Positions 32,659-40,521 of a stretch of DNA of 64,000 bases are shown here, piece after piece (position 1 is the stretch's first letter; each line of letters starts with the position of its first letter). Origin of the DNA: Brevibacillus centrosporus. Lineage in GTDB: Bacteria > Bacillota > Bacilli > Brevibacillales > Brevibacillaceae. The position numbers and the translations under genes were made by a program. The stretch is from positions 241,924-305,923 of the forward strand of contig NZ_RHHP01000015.1 of the NCBI RefSeq assembly GCF_003710815.1. Reading direction: 5' to 3'. The notes under the pieces were generated by a model. It had not been told where the DNA came from and did not search any database. It worked only from the letters and a program-made list of their open reading frames with translations.

Positions 32659-35136
32659 GTGAAACGATCATTATTCATGCTCTGTCTGGCAGGCATGTTG
32701 CTATATGCGAATCCGGCTTTTGCGACGCCGTTTCCTGACAAAACGGATGAAGTCGTCCAAGACGCGGATAACTATTTGAAAAAGGAAGACCGAACGAAAT
32801 TTGCAGAAGAGCTAAAGGAAAGCCCGGGAAGCTACAAGGTCGTCGTAGTAGAAAGCACGTCTCCGGAAGCGGAGTCTCCCGATGTTTACGCGCAAAAGCT
32901 CTTTGACAACTACAATTTGGCAGAGGATGCCTTGATGCTCGTCTTGGACATGGATACGGAGCAGCTTGGCGTTTACGCGGGACCAGCCTTGCAAACAAAA
33001 GGCGCGAACATGGAGATGCTTCACGACAAAATCAACTCCTACTTCGAGCCTTTTCGTAACCAGAAGCAGTATTTAACCGGGATTCAAACCCTCATCGACG
33101 AGGTCAACACAGAGATGGATCGACTGCAGACGAACCAAGCAGCAGCGGGGACAGCTGATGCAGGTCAAGCGGGCGAGGAAGCCAAAGAGAAGGCAGACTC
33201 TGGACTCGGCGGTATTCCTTGGTGGATCTACCTGATCGGAGTCGTTTTTGCTGGTCTGTCTATCGCGCTGATTTACGCGATGATTCGCCGGCGCGCGATT
33301 TTCGCTCAAGTAGATGAAGTGGAAGACTGGAAGGAAGAGCTGGTCGAAAAAATCAATGTGATCGAAGTGGATAAGCCAATGCGCCGCTCTAGTGGTATGA
33401 CGGAGGTGCGCTACCATCACATCGCGGATAAAAAGGAAAACCTGCTGCGCATCCGCATCCCTGATGTGGAAATGATGATCCTCGATGCCGAGGAAGCGTG
33501 TGACCGCTTCCGCTTTACTCTGGCGCTCGGCATGCTGGACGAAGCGAGAGAGGCAATCACCCAGATTGAGCAGGAACTGGCAGACCTGAAGACGGATACG
33601 ACGCAGGTCGCGGTAACCAAGCAGGAAACGAAGGTCGTCATCCCAGAAATCGGCAAGCAGGTGGAGCAGGTCGAAAGAAAACTGTCTGACTTGCGTCTGG
33701 AATACGGGCTCTCGTTCCATGAGTTAAAAGGGAAGCTGGATGAAATCGAAACAATGCGCAGTCTGGTAAAAACTTCACGGGCTGCAGGTGATGATATTCA
33801 AGCGTACGAAACGACGCTAAAAGCACAGCAGCTGCTCGAGAGCGTAACGAAAGCGATGGAGCAGATCCCGGCTCTGGTGAATCGTGTCAAAAAAGAGCTG
33901 CCGGAAGAGTTTAAGCAGCTGGAAGAGGGAATCGATCAGGCTGTGCGCGGCGGGTTTCAGCTAGAACAAAACGGGCTGGACAATTCACTGATGCAGGCGA
34001 AGCAGCTCCTGACTGCAGCGAAAAGCGCGCTGGAGGAAGGCAGTCTGGAAATGGTTCAGACACATCAAAAGGCATTTGAAGTTTTGATGGATGCTACGTA
34101 TCAGAGCTTGGAAGAGCTGGTGTTGGCACAGCGAGAGGCTGCGTCTGCAGCTGCTTTGGCCAAGCAGGCTTCCCAGGTGAGCGAGACGAAACCGGTACAT
34201 GTTGAACCAGCAACAGTGGAGCGGGTAACAGTGGAAGAGGTTTTTGCTCACCAAGATCAAGCTGCGGGTAGCAAGTATGCGTTTTCCCAAGTAAAAGCTG
34301 ATCAAATGCAAGAGCTTGCACAGGACCGGGCATCCTATCAAGAGCAAGTAGAAGAGGAGCCGGTCTATCAGTATAAACGTGCCGAGCCTGCTGGCGTGGC
34401 AGCTTACGATTACGAAAAAGACATGGTAGAGGACGAAGAGATAGAGCCAGTAACAGAGCTGAGCAAGGCAGAGCGGGAAGTCCTGCTGAACGCGAAAGCC
34501 ATCCCGTTTCCGAATGCTCCTCGTCAAGCTGCCCCTCCTGCCCAGCAGCGAGTAGAACCCGATGACGTGGACGAAGAAGAATACGAATTAGTGATTCCAA
34601 AGCGCCAGCCGGAGTGGGAAGAGTCCAAACAGGAAGCCGAACCTGCCCATCTGCTCATTGAGACCGAAGACGATGCACTGGACGAGCTGGAACGGATTTC
34701 GGGAACACTGGTCCGCGTTCGTCAGCAGATCAAAAGAAGCTATCTGCCGGGCATCCCTGATCATTTGAAATACTTGTTTGAAGAAGTGGTTCAAACGCTG
34801 GCTCAAATTAAAGGAATCATGGAGGAATACCGCTACGATCTGGAGGAAGTCGCTATCCTAATCACGGACGCCAACGAATTGGTGGCCGAGACGGAGCGAA
34901 TGGCAGAGCGGGTCATCTCCACCTGCCAGCTGGCGGAAGGGGCCATCCAATATACGAACCGCTATCGCAGACAAAATCGCCAGGTAAACGATTTGCTGAC
35001 GAAGGCGGAGCAGTCGTTTAGACAGCTGGCGTTTGCGGAAGCCTATCAATTGGCAGAAGAAGCGCGCCTCGTAGTCGAAGGGGCACCAGAGGAAGCAGAG
35101 ACGCGCTGGCTCTTGCGACGTAAGAAGAAAGGGTGA
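32659..35136 (+). CDS. TPM domain-EzrA-like fusion, septation ring regulator
   Basis: An 825-aa protein. Signal peptide (residues 1-23), then an extracytoplasmic TPM/YgcG-type domain (DKTDEVVQDADNYL ... YKVVVVES ... MLVLDMDTEQLGVYAGPAL) to about 150, a membrane helix at about 182-209 (WWIYLIGVVFAGLSIALIYA), and a long cytoplasmic coiled-coil/spectrin-like region whose first part (VDEVEDWKEELVEKIN ... CDRFRFTLALGMLDEA) and last part (ISGTLVRVRQQIKRSYLPGI ... AYQLAEEARLVVEGA) resemble EzrA. EzrA restrains FtsZ assembly at poles and links PBP1 to the divisome. The usual EzrA has only a short exterior N-terminus, so the TPM domain is the unusual part. It starts at GTG, right after refZ, as in B. 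subtilis. Confidence 0.78.
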   Translation: MKRSLFMLCLAGMLLYANPAFATPFPDKTDEVVQDADNYLKKEDRTKFAEELKESPGSYKVVVVESTSPEAESPDVYAQKLFDNYNLAEDALMLVLDMDTEQLGVYAGPALQTKGANMEMLHDKINSYFEPFRNQKQYLTGIQTLIDEVNTEMDRLQTNQAAAGTADAGQAGEEAKEKADSGLGGIPWWIYLIGVVFAGLSIALIYAMIRRRAIFAQVDEVEDWKEELVEKINVIEVDKPMRRSSGMTEVRYHHIADKKENLLRIRIPDVEMMILDAEEACDRFRFTLALGMLDEAREAITQIEQELADLKTDTTQVAVTKQETKVVIPEIGKQVEQVERKLSDLRLEYGLSFHELKGKLDEIETMRSLVKTSRAAGDDIQAYETTLKAQQLLESVTKAMEQIPALVNRVKKELPEEFKQLEEGIDQAVRGGFQLEQNGLDNSLMQAKQLLTAAKSALEEGSLEMVQTHQKAFEVLMDATYQSLEELVLAQREAASAAALAKQASQVSETKPVHVEPATVERVTVEEVFAHQDQAAGSKYAFSQVKADQMQELAQDRASYQEQVEEEPVYQYKRAEPAGVAAYDYEKDMVEDEEIEPVTELSKAEREVLLNAKAIPFPNAPRQAAPPAQQRVEPDDVDEEEYELVIPKRQPEWEESKQEAEPAHLLIETEDDALDELERISGTLVRVRQQIKRSYLPGIPDHLKYLFEEVVQTLAQIKGIMEEYRYDLEEVAILITDANELVAETERMAERVISTCQLAEGAIQYTNRYRRQNRQVNDLLTKAEQSFRQLAFAEAYQLAEEARLVVEGAPEEAETRWLLRRKKKG

Positions 35137-35143
35137 TCCATCC

Positions 35144-35347
35144 TTGAGTTTTCCTCTGTTTCTTCTTCTGATTGGCGTGATTGTGATGATCCAGCCTAGA
35201 ACGAAACGATGGCAGTCTCGCATGGAAGCCCATTTCAAGGGGAATGAAAAACGGGTCAAGCAGCGGGCCAATACGTTTTACCTGCTTGGCTTCGCGTTTC
35301 TGATGGCGGGCTTTGCCTATTTATATCAAGCTGTAGCTTCCTCGTAA
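35144..35347 (+). CDS. small two-helix membrane protein
   Basis: A 67-aa protein with two membrane helices (FPLFLLLIGVIVMI and YLLGFAFLMAGFAYLYQAV) joined by a basic cytoplasmic loop. It starts at TTG 35144, seven bases after the EzrA-like stop, with AAAGGGTGA overlapping that gene's end, so it is translationally linked to it. Function unknown; a divisome accessory role is only suggested by position. Confidence 0.7.
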   Translation: MSFPLFLLLIGVIVMIQPRTKRWQSRMEAHFKGNEKRVKQRANTFYLLGFAFLMAGFAYLYQAVASS

Positions 35348-35356
35348 AAGAGAGAG

Positions 35357-35388
35357 ACACCCGATGCAAAGGCAGCGGGTGTTTTTTT
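35357..35388 (+). terminator. rho-independent terminator
   Basis: ACACCC / GGGTGT stem followed by seven T. Repeat A1 begins at the next base. Confidence 0.85.
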
Positions 35389-35499
35389 AACGTATAGGAA
35401 TTTATAAGCGCTACGGTTATGAATTCCGGAGCGCATGAATGCCTACCGCTAAAACGCGGTCGCCCCTCCTTGAGACGGCCTCGATAGAGGTTTTCTTAC
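35389..35499 (+). repeat. 111-bp structured repeat, copy A1
   Basis: About 86% identical by eye to 44146-44256 over the same length. It contains three hairpins: GGAATTtATAA...TTATgAATTCC (35397-35427), CCGC/GCGG (35446-35459) and CCTC/GAGG (35479-35490), and ends GTTTTCTTAC. The start abuts the T-tract of a terminator, as in the other copy. Hairpins near both ends, no coding capacity and no target duplication fit a non-autonomous IS200/IS605-like element; a structured RNA is the alternative. Confidence 0.75.
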
Positions 35500-35519
35500 A
35501 GGCTATCTTTTATGCAGCT

Positions 35520-35548
35520 ATGAATGTTTGCCATATACAAACATTCAT
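35520..35548. promoter_or_regulatory. perfect operator-like palindrome
   Basis: ATGAATGTTTG (35520-35530) and CAAACATTCAT (35538-35548) are exact 11-bp inverted arms around 7 bases. Size and form suit a TetR-family operator or similar dimeric repressor site. It lies about 60 bp before the YdeI-like gene. Confidence 0.6.
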
Positions 35549-35607
35549 TCCATAATAAAGGGAATCATTTAGCTGGGAACTCGAAAACAGAAGAGGAGTG
35601 TTCCTTG

Positions 35608-36201
35608 ATGACAAGCAGCAGATTGAATCCGAAGGTTGATGAGTTTTTAAGCAAGTCTAAAAAGTGGCGGGAAGAATTTGAGAAGCTGCGAAATATCGTG
35701 CTGGATTGTGAGCTGACCGAAGAGTTTAAGTGGATGCATCCTTGTTACACGCTTGAGGGCAAAAATATCGTTTTAATACATGGATTTAAAGAATACTGCG
35801 CGCTGCTGTTTCACAAGGGTGCCTTGCTCAAGGACCCTCAGGGGATTCTCATCCAGCAAACAGAGAATGTACAAGCTGCGCGCCAGATTCGTTTCACGGA
35901 TATTCATCAAATCGTGGAACAGGAAGCTATCGTAAAAGCGTATATCATGGAAGCGATCGAAGTTGAAAAAGCAGGTTTGGAAGTGAGCTTGAAAAAGAAC
36001 GAAGACTATACCGTTCCGGAAGAGCTTCAGAACAAATTTGAAGAAATGCCTGCCTTGAAAGCGGCTTTTGAAGAATTGACACCCGGACGTCAAAGAGCTT
36101 ACCTGCTTCATTTTTCACAACCCAAGCAAGCCAAAACGAGAGAGGCAAGAGTGGAAAAGTACATGCAGCAAATTCTCGATGGGAAGGGATTAAACGATTA
36201 G
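35608..36201 (+). CDS. YdeI/OmdA-family protein (DUF1801)
   Basis: A 197-aa protein of the YdhG/YdeI type: N-terminal DUF1801 domain (WREEFEKLRNIVLDCELTEEFKWMHPCYTLEGKNIV, CALLFHKGALL) and a C-terminal OmdA-like tail (VPEELQNKFEEMPALKAAFEELTPGRQRAYLLHFSQ, KTREARVEKYMQQIL). The family is tied to stress or metal-like iron-sulphur handling without firm biochemistry. AGAGGAGTG precedes ATG 35608. The palindrome at 35520 suggests control by a dimeric repressor. Confidence 0.88.
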   Translation: MTSSRLNPKVDEFLSKSKKWREEFEKLRNIVLDCELTEEFKWMHPCYTLEGKNIVLIHGFKEYCALLFHKGALLKDPQGILIQQTENVQAARQIRFTDIHQIVEQEAIVKAYIMEAIEVEKAGLEVSLKKNEDYTVPEELQNKFEEMPALKAAFEELTPGRQRAYLLHFSQPKQAKTREARVEKYMQQILDGKGLND

Positions 36202-36297
36202 CAGATTGCAGAGGGAAGTCGAACAAACCGAACATACCGCTCATTCCTGTGAGTGGTTTTTCTTGTGGCTGAATATGAAAAAGAGCAAGTCTGGGTA

Positions 36298-36332
36298 CAA
36301 AAAAAGAAACGGCGCTCACCGAGGCGCCGCTT
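36298..36332 (-). terminator. rho-independent terminator (minus strand)
   Basis: Minus strand CGGCGC, 8-base loop, GCGCCG, then TTTCTTTTTTT; likely ends the ytfP-like transcript. Confidence 0.65.
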
Positions 36333-36362
36333 CATAATAGGGAAGATAAAGGGAGTAAAGGT

Positions 36363-36409
36363 GTGATAACCAGCATCTTACAACTAGGGGGGAGTAAGAT
36401 GCTGATCAC
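36363..36409. other. strong hairpin sequestering a Shine-Dalgarno and start codon
   Basis: CAGCATCTTAC (36371-36381) pairs exactly with GTAAGATGCTG (36394-36404), extended by GTGAT/ATCAC. On the plus strand the loop and 3' arm hold AGGGGGGAG and an ATG at 36399 that opens a 13-codon frame (MLITLFQKELPIQ, stop at 36438-36440). It may simply be a second hairpin for the converging gene, or a tiny regulated ORF. Confidence 0.4.
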
Positions 36410-36460
36410 TCTTTTCCAAAAAGAGTTACCCATTCAATAGATTCCCCGAACGCGCTGACC

Positions 36461-37762
36461 TTAAACCTGATTTGCAGAATAATTTTCCAGTGCGGCTTGA
36501 GCACTATGTGTGCCTGCTACATAGCCGGAGGAAAAGGCGATCGTAATATTGTAACCGCCAGTATGAGCGTGGACATCCATGACTTCGCCGGAGAAGTATA
36601 GGCCCTCCACACATTTGGACTGCATGGTTCTCGGATCGATTTCTTTTACACTGACGCCTCCTCCTGTGATGAAGGCCTCCTGCAGGGAGAGCGTGCCTGT
36701 GATGGTCAAAGGGAAGGCTTTGATCAATTTCGCGAATGCTGCCCACTCCTGTTTGCGCATATGGCTGAGCGTTGTCTCTTCCGTAATGGAGGAGAGTGAT
36801 AGCAAGATCGGAATAATCCGTTCCGGCAGGTAGCCTTTCAGAACATTTTTTACAGCTTTTTTGGGCTGTTCCTCCAAAAGGCCCCAGCTTTCCGTCTCAA
36901 TTTCCTCGACGCTCTTGGTCGGCATCAGATCCAGTGTCAAAGACAGGGGAACGGACCCGTGCTTACGCTGTGTGATGGAGACATAATGCCCCATGCGCAG
37001 GGAAGCAGGCCCAGACAGACCTTGATGGGTAAAAATCATGTCGCCTTCCTGCGTGTTCACTTTCTTGCCGTTTGGCGCGTACAACGTCATTTCTACATCC
37101 CGCAAGGACAGGCCCTGTAGGGATTTATCGCGAATGAACGAATCATTGGCAACGAGCGGTACTTCGGTTGGGTACAGGTCGGTAATGGTATGCCCAGCGT
37201 CTTTGGCCCAAGCATAACCATCTCCCGTAGAACCGGTTTGCGGCACCGAACAGCCGCCAACGGCAATGATGACACAAGGAGCCAGCAGCTTTTCCCCCGA
37301 TTGGAGCAGAATTCCTTCTGTTCGTCCATCTGTATACAGAACGTTATGGACAGGGCTGTTCAGCCGAATGGTGACTCCCTGTGCTTTAATCTTGTCGATC
37401 AAAGCTTGCGCGACAGTAACGGCTTTATCTGTTACCGGAAACATGCGGCCGCGGTCTTCTTCTTTTAAAGCAACGCCCAGCTCTTCAAAAAACTGAACGA
37501 TATCCCGGTTGCTAAACTGGGCAAATGCGCTGTACATAAACCGTCCATTTCCAGGCATTTGCTTGATCAGCTCGTCCTGTTCCTTGGCATTGGTGACGTT
37601 GCAGCGGCCACCGCCGGAGATAATCAGTTTGCGCCCCAGCTTTCCGCCTTTTTCTACCAGACAGACACGCGCGCCTTGGCTGGAGGCAGCAACCGCAGCC
37701 ATCAAACCGGAAGGGCCGCCGCCGATGATAATGACATCGAAATCGTATTCAGATCTATGCAT
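36461..37762 (-). CDS. HI0933-family NAD(P)/FAD-dependent oxidoreductase (YtfP-like)
   Basis: A 433-aa flavoprotein. N-terminal dinucleotide fold VIIIGGGPSGLMAAVAASSQG, then the family hallmark LGRKLIISGGGRCNVTN, PNGRFMYSAF, VIIAVGGCSVPQTGSTGDGYAWA, MIFTHQGLSGPA, and C-terminal FAD motif AFITGGGVSVKEIDP ... GLYFSGEVMDVHAHTGGYN. HI0933/YtfP proteins are predicted flavin oxidoreductases with unknown substrate. GAGGAC lies about 11 bases before ATG 37762. Confidence 0.93.
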   Translation of the reverse strand: MHRSEYDFDVIIIGGGPSGLMAAVAASSQGARVCLVEKGGKLGRKLIISGGGRCNVTNAKEQDELIKQMPGNGRFMYSAFAQFSNRDIVQFFEELGVALKEEDRGRMFPVTDKAVTVAQALIDKIKAQGVTIRLNSPVHNVLYTDGRTEGILLQSGEKLLAPCVIIAVGGCSVPQTGSTGDGYAWAKDAGHTITDLYPTEVPLVANDSFIRDKSLQGLSLRDVEMTLYAPNGKKVNTQEGDMIFTHQGLSGPASLRMGHYVSITQRKHGSVPLSLTLDLMPTKSVEEIETESWGLLEEQPKKAVKNVLKGYLPERIIPILLSLSSITEETTLSHMRKQEWAAFAKLIKAFPLTITGTLSLQEAFITGGGVSVKEIDPRTMQSKCVEGLYFSGEVMDVHAHTGGYNITIAFSSGYVAGTHSAQAALENYSANQV

Positions 37763-37833
37763 AATTCGTTCTCGTCCTCTTTCCAATAGGGTAGATCAAC
37801 ACCCATTGTACCATAAGGTGGGACGAATCGCTT

Positions 37834-38679
37834 TTAAGCACGGGCGGTGGAATCCAGAATCGCCGGGAGCGGCCGTCTGTCGAGCACGTAGCGGACGATG
37901 TCCTGATCTGGATCGCGGAAGACGTACGTCACCGTATAGCCTTGCCCCATGTAAGACTGGAAGAGCTCACTCGTGAGCTTTCTCCAGCTGCGAGCTACGT
38001 CCATGTCACGGCGTTTGACCTCTTGAAAGTAAGCAGGCACAGGCAGCAGAAGGATCGGCTCTTGCAGATCGAAACGCTGCTCGATAGGTTTTGGGAGTCC
38101 GTCGACGATTTCATAGCTAAGCACTTCGGGAGCTCCCTCCACGAGATTCGGCTTTTCTCCTTTTTGGGCACGATGATTCTCTACCCGGTGGCTATCGAGA
38201 AACCATTCGATTAAGAAGCGATCCGTAGGAATCCCACGACTGAACTCATCGTCAAGATCGCCATAGCAGTTTGGCAAATACGTCCGAACGATGCCGCCAA
38301 GCTTGGCGATATTCAAAACCCCGTTGACCGTTTCTAGTGGATCGTACGTCCATGTGATCTTGGTGTGCCCCATCTCCATCGCTTCATCTCGCTGCAGCCA
38401 TTTCATTTGCACGCCGAGACCTTGCTTGCGGTATTCCGGTAAAAATCCGAGCATGTGCGAGCAGAGATGAGGCTCTCCGTGAGAATTTCCTGGAAATGTG
38501 TACAGAAACCCGACCATTTTGTCTTCATCAAACGCTCCGATAAAAAGGCCGCCAAACTTGGCGATCGTAATGGTCATGTGGTAAGGAATGACCTCGGTCG
38601 TATTCCATACAGCACCCTCCAAGGCCTCGAGCTGCTGTAAGTCCTGTGGCTCTGTTAATTTGCGAAGTGTGATCGACAT
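37834..38679 (-). CDS. GNAT acetyl/succinyltransferase (COG3375 type)
   Basis: A 281-aa GNAT protein: LFIGAFDEDKMVGFLYTFPG core strand, CSHMLGFLPEYRKQGLGVQMKW acyl-CoA loop (RKQGLG), and the family-specific KITWTYDPLETVNGVLNIAKLGGIVRTYLPNCYG, DRFLIEWFLDSHRV. Proteins of this type accompany MenC-like N-succinylamino acid racemases in Bacilli, where the GNAT is proposed to succinylate D-amino acids. A MenC-like racemase does occur at 48222, about 10 kb away. AGGAGGGAAAAG precedes ATG 38679. Confidence 0.85.
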   Translation of the reverse strand: MSITLRKLTEPQDLQQLEALEGAVWNTTEVIPYHMTITIAKFGGLFIGAFDEDKMVGFLYTFPGNSHGEPHLCSHMLGFLPEYRKQGLGVQMKWLQRDEAMEMGHTKITWTYDPLETVNGVLNIAKLGGIVRTYLPNCYGDLDDEFSRGIPTDRFLIEWFLDSHRVENHRAQKGEKPNLVEGAPEVLSYEIVDGLPKPIEQRFDLQEPILLLPVPAYFQEVKRRDMDVARSWRKLTSELFQSYMGQGYTVTYVFRDPDQDIVRYVLDRRPLPAILDSTARA

Positions 38680-38829
38680 GCTTTTCCCTCCTTGACGATA
38701 TGTATCTTACAAGCATTCGGGAAATGGAATGTCTTTTCCTGCCCATCGATCAGTTGCATCCCTGTTCGCCCTCGCAGATAATAGAGTACGTAGAAATTTT
38801 TGCTGTACAAAAGAGGAGGCACGACTGGA

Positions 38830-39909
38830 ATGGAGAACGAGTTTTCGCTCGAGTTGTGGAAACGTCTGACGGAAGCACCTGGCGCACCCGGGTTTGAAGG
38901 CCCGGTACGCGATATCATGAAGGAATACATAAGTCAGTATACAAATGAATTGGTCTATGACAACCTGGGCAGCATGTTCGGCGTTATGCGTGGAGACGAA
39001 AACGGACCGCGGATCATGGTTGCAGGACACATGGATGAAGTGGGCTTCATGGTTACACGCATTTCCGAGAAAGGCTTTATTTCCTTCCAAACCTTAGGCG
39101 GATGGTGGGGACAGGTTCTGTTGGCACAGCGTGTGCAAATTATTACGGGCCAAGGTGTGATTCAAGGCGTCATCAGCTCGATCCCGCCGCATGTGCTGAG
39201 CGATGATCAGCGCAATCGCCCGATGGATGTCCGCAACATGTACGTCGATATCGGTGTAGATACACGAGAAGAAGCGGAGCGTTTGGGCATTCGTCCTGGC
39301 CAGCCGATTTTGCCGATCTGTCCATTCCAGGTGATGGCAAACCCGCGTCGCATCATGGCAAAGGCGTGGGACAACCGCTATGGCTGCAGTCTGGCAGTAG
39401 AGCTGGCAAAAGAGCTGCATGAGCGTCCTGGTCATCCGAATGTGGTTTATGTGGGAGCGACTGTTCAGGAAGAGCTGGCGGGTACACGCGGTGCCAAAAC
39501 AGCAGCGGAATTGATTCAACCGGATCTGTTCCTGGCGCTGGATGCTAGCCCGGCAGGAGACATCCCTGGCGTGCGAGAGGAAGGCGGCAAATTGGGGAAC
39601 GGTCTCTTGATGCGTATTTACGATCCGATGTACGTCATGCCGGTGGGGCTGCGAGAGCTGTTGATCGCGACCTGTGAAGAGGAAAAGATTCCATATCAGA
39701 TCTACGTCGCCAAAGGGGGCACGGACGCAGGTGTCGTGCAAAACCACGGCAAAGGTGTTCCCTCTGCCGTAATCGGCATTCCGTCCCGCTATATTCACAG
39801 CCATGCTTCAATCATCGATACAGCGGATTACGAAGCGGCGAAGCGTCTCCTGTTCTCGATTATCCGTAAGCTGGATCGACAAACATGGGAGTCGATTCTG
39901 CCGCGATAA
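38830..39909 (+). CDS. ytoP: M42-family aminopeptidase (YtoP-like)
   Basis: A 359-aa dinuclear metallo-aminopeptidase (B. subtilis YtoP 357). Motifs: EAPGAPGFEGPVRD, MVAGHMDEVGFMV (metal His/Asp), RIMAKAWDNRYGCSLAVEL (bridging Asp), VGATVQEELAGTRGA (catalytic Glu pair), LALDASPAGDIPG (metal Asp) and SRYIHSHASIID (metal His). It releases N-terminal residues, often Glu/Asp or Leu, from peptides in the cytoplasm. Start 38830 behind AGAGGAGG. The next gene follows 21 bp later and may be co-transcribed. Confidence 0.94.
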   Translation: MENEFSLELWKRLTEAPGAPGFEGPVRDIMKEYISQYTNELVYDNLGSMFGVMRGDENGPRIMVAGHMDEVGFMVTRISEKGFISFQTLGGWWGQVLLAQRVQIITGQGVIQGVISSIPPHVLSDDQRNRPMDVRNMYVDIGVDTREEAERLGIRPGQPILPICPFQVMANPRRIMAKAWDNRYGCSLAVELAKELHERPGHPNVVYVGATVQEELAGTRGAKTAAELIQPDLFLALDASPAGDIPGVREEGGKLGNGLLMRIYDPMYVMPVGLRELLIATCEEEKIPYQIYVAKGGTDAGVVQNHGKGVPSAVIGIPSRYIHSHASIIDTADYEAAKRLLFSIIRKLDRQTWESILPR

Positions 39910-39930
39910 CGATCGAGTGGAGGAAACACG

Positions 39931-40440
39931 ATGAACACAGTCACTTTCTATACGAAGCGAATCAATCAGGCTACGTCCTTCGAGTTCAACGTATTCGACA
40001 ACCAATTTGCGACTGAGAATCTGGCCGTGCGCAAAGTTTTGATGAGCATGCTTGAATCGGTTGCGCATCGCTTAAGTGATCTGGAGGTCGAGTACAACGA
40101 CAGTATGCTAGCCGAGAAATTAGGCGGACGAAGGGCAGGGGAGCTTCTCCGGCTGCTCGGGGCAACCAAAGAAAATACGAGGGAAAACCTGAGCAACGGA
40201 GTGGTTGTCAGCCGCACCTTTCGCGCTCCGCTGACCGAAGAGCGCTACGACTACTTTTACAACCAGAGAGATATTGCAACACTTGCGCACTATCGCTTGC
40301 AAGAGGGGCTAGAGGACCGCATCGTCTTCTATTTTACTCGCTACCTGCAGTTGATCGCGCCGGATCAGGAGGCGTACGACAAGTTTTTGGCAAAGCTCGA
40401 GTCGTTTTCCTTGCCGTACAAGCTCGTTCCTATTGCATAA
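39931..40440 (+). CDS. conserved-looking hypothetical protein
   Basis: A 169-aa soluble protein preceded by GGAGGAAACACG, 21 bp after the M42 peptidase gene and sharing its terminator. It has mixed alpha/beta character (VTFYTKRINQATSFEFNVF, VRKVLMSMLESVAHRLSDLEVEY, IVFYFTRYLQLIAPDQEAYDKFL). No motif or family is recognised. The operon context suggests only an association with the peptidase. Confidence 0.75.
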   Translation: MNTVTFYTKRINQATSFEFNVFDNQFATENLAVRKVLMSMLESVAHRLSDLEVEYNDSMLAEKLGGRRAGELLRLLGATKENTRENLSNGVVVSRTFRAPLTEERYDYFYNQRDIATLAHYRLQEGLEDRIVFYFTRYLQLIAPDQEAYDKFLAKLESFSLPYKLVPIA

Positions 40441-40452
40441 CCCGATGAAAAG

Positions 40453-40502
40453 AAGCAAAGCCGTGTTCGCCCCACAAGTGGAGCTGCACGGCTTTGCTTT
40501 TT
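40453..40502. terminator. bidirectional terminator
   Basis: AAGCAAAGCCGTG / CACGGCTTTGCTT stem followed by TTTAT, serving the converging 169-aa and HD-GYP genes. Confidence 0.85.
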
Positions 40503-40521
40503 ATAATTTTATCTGCCTATT

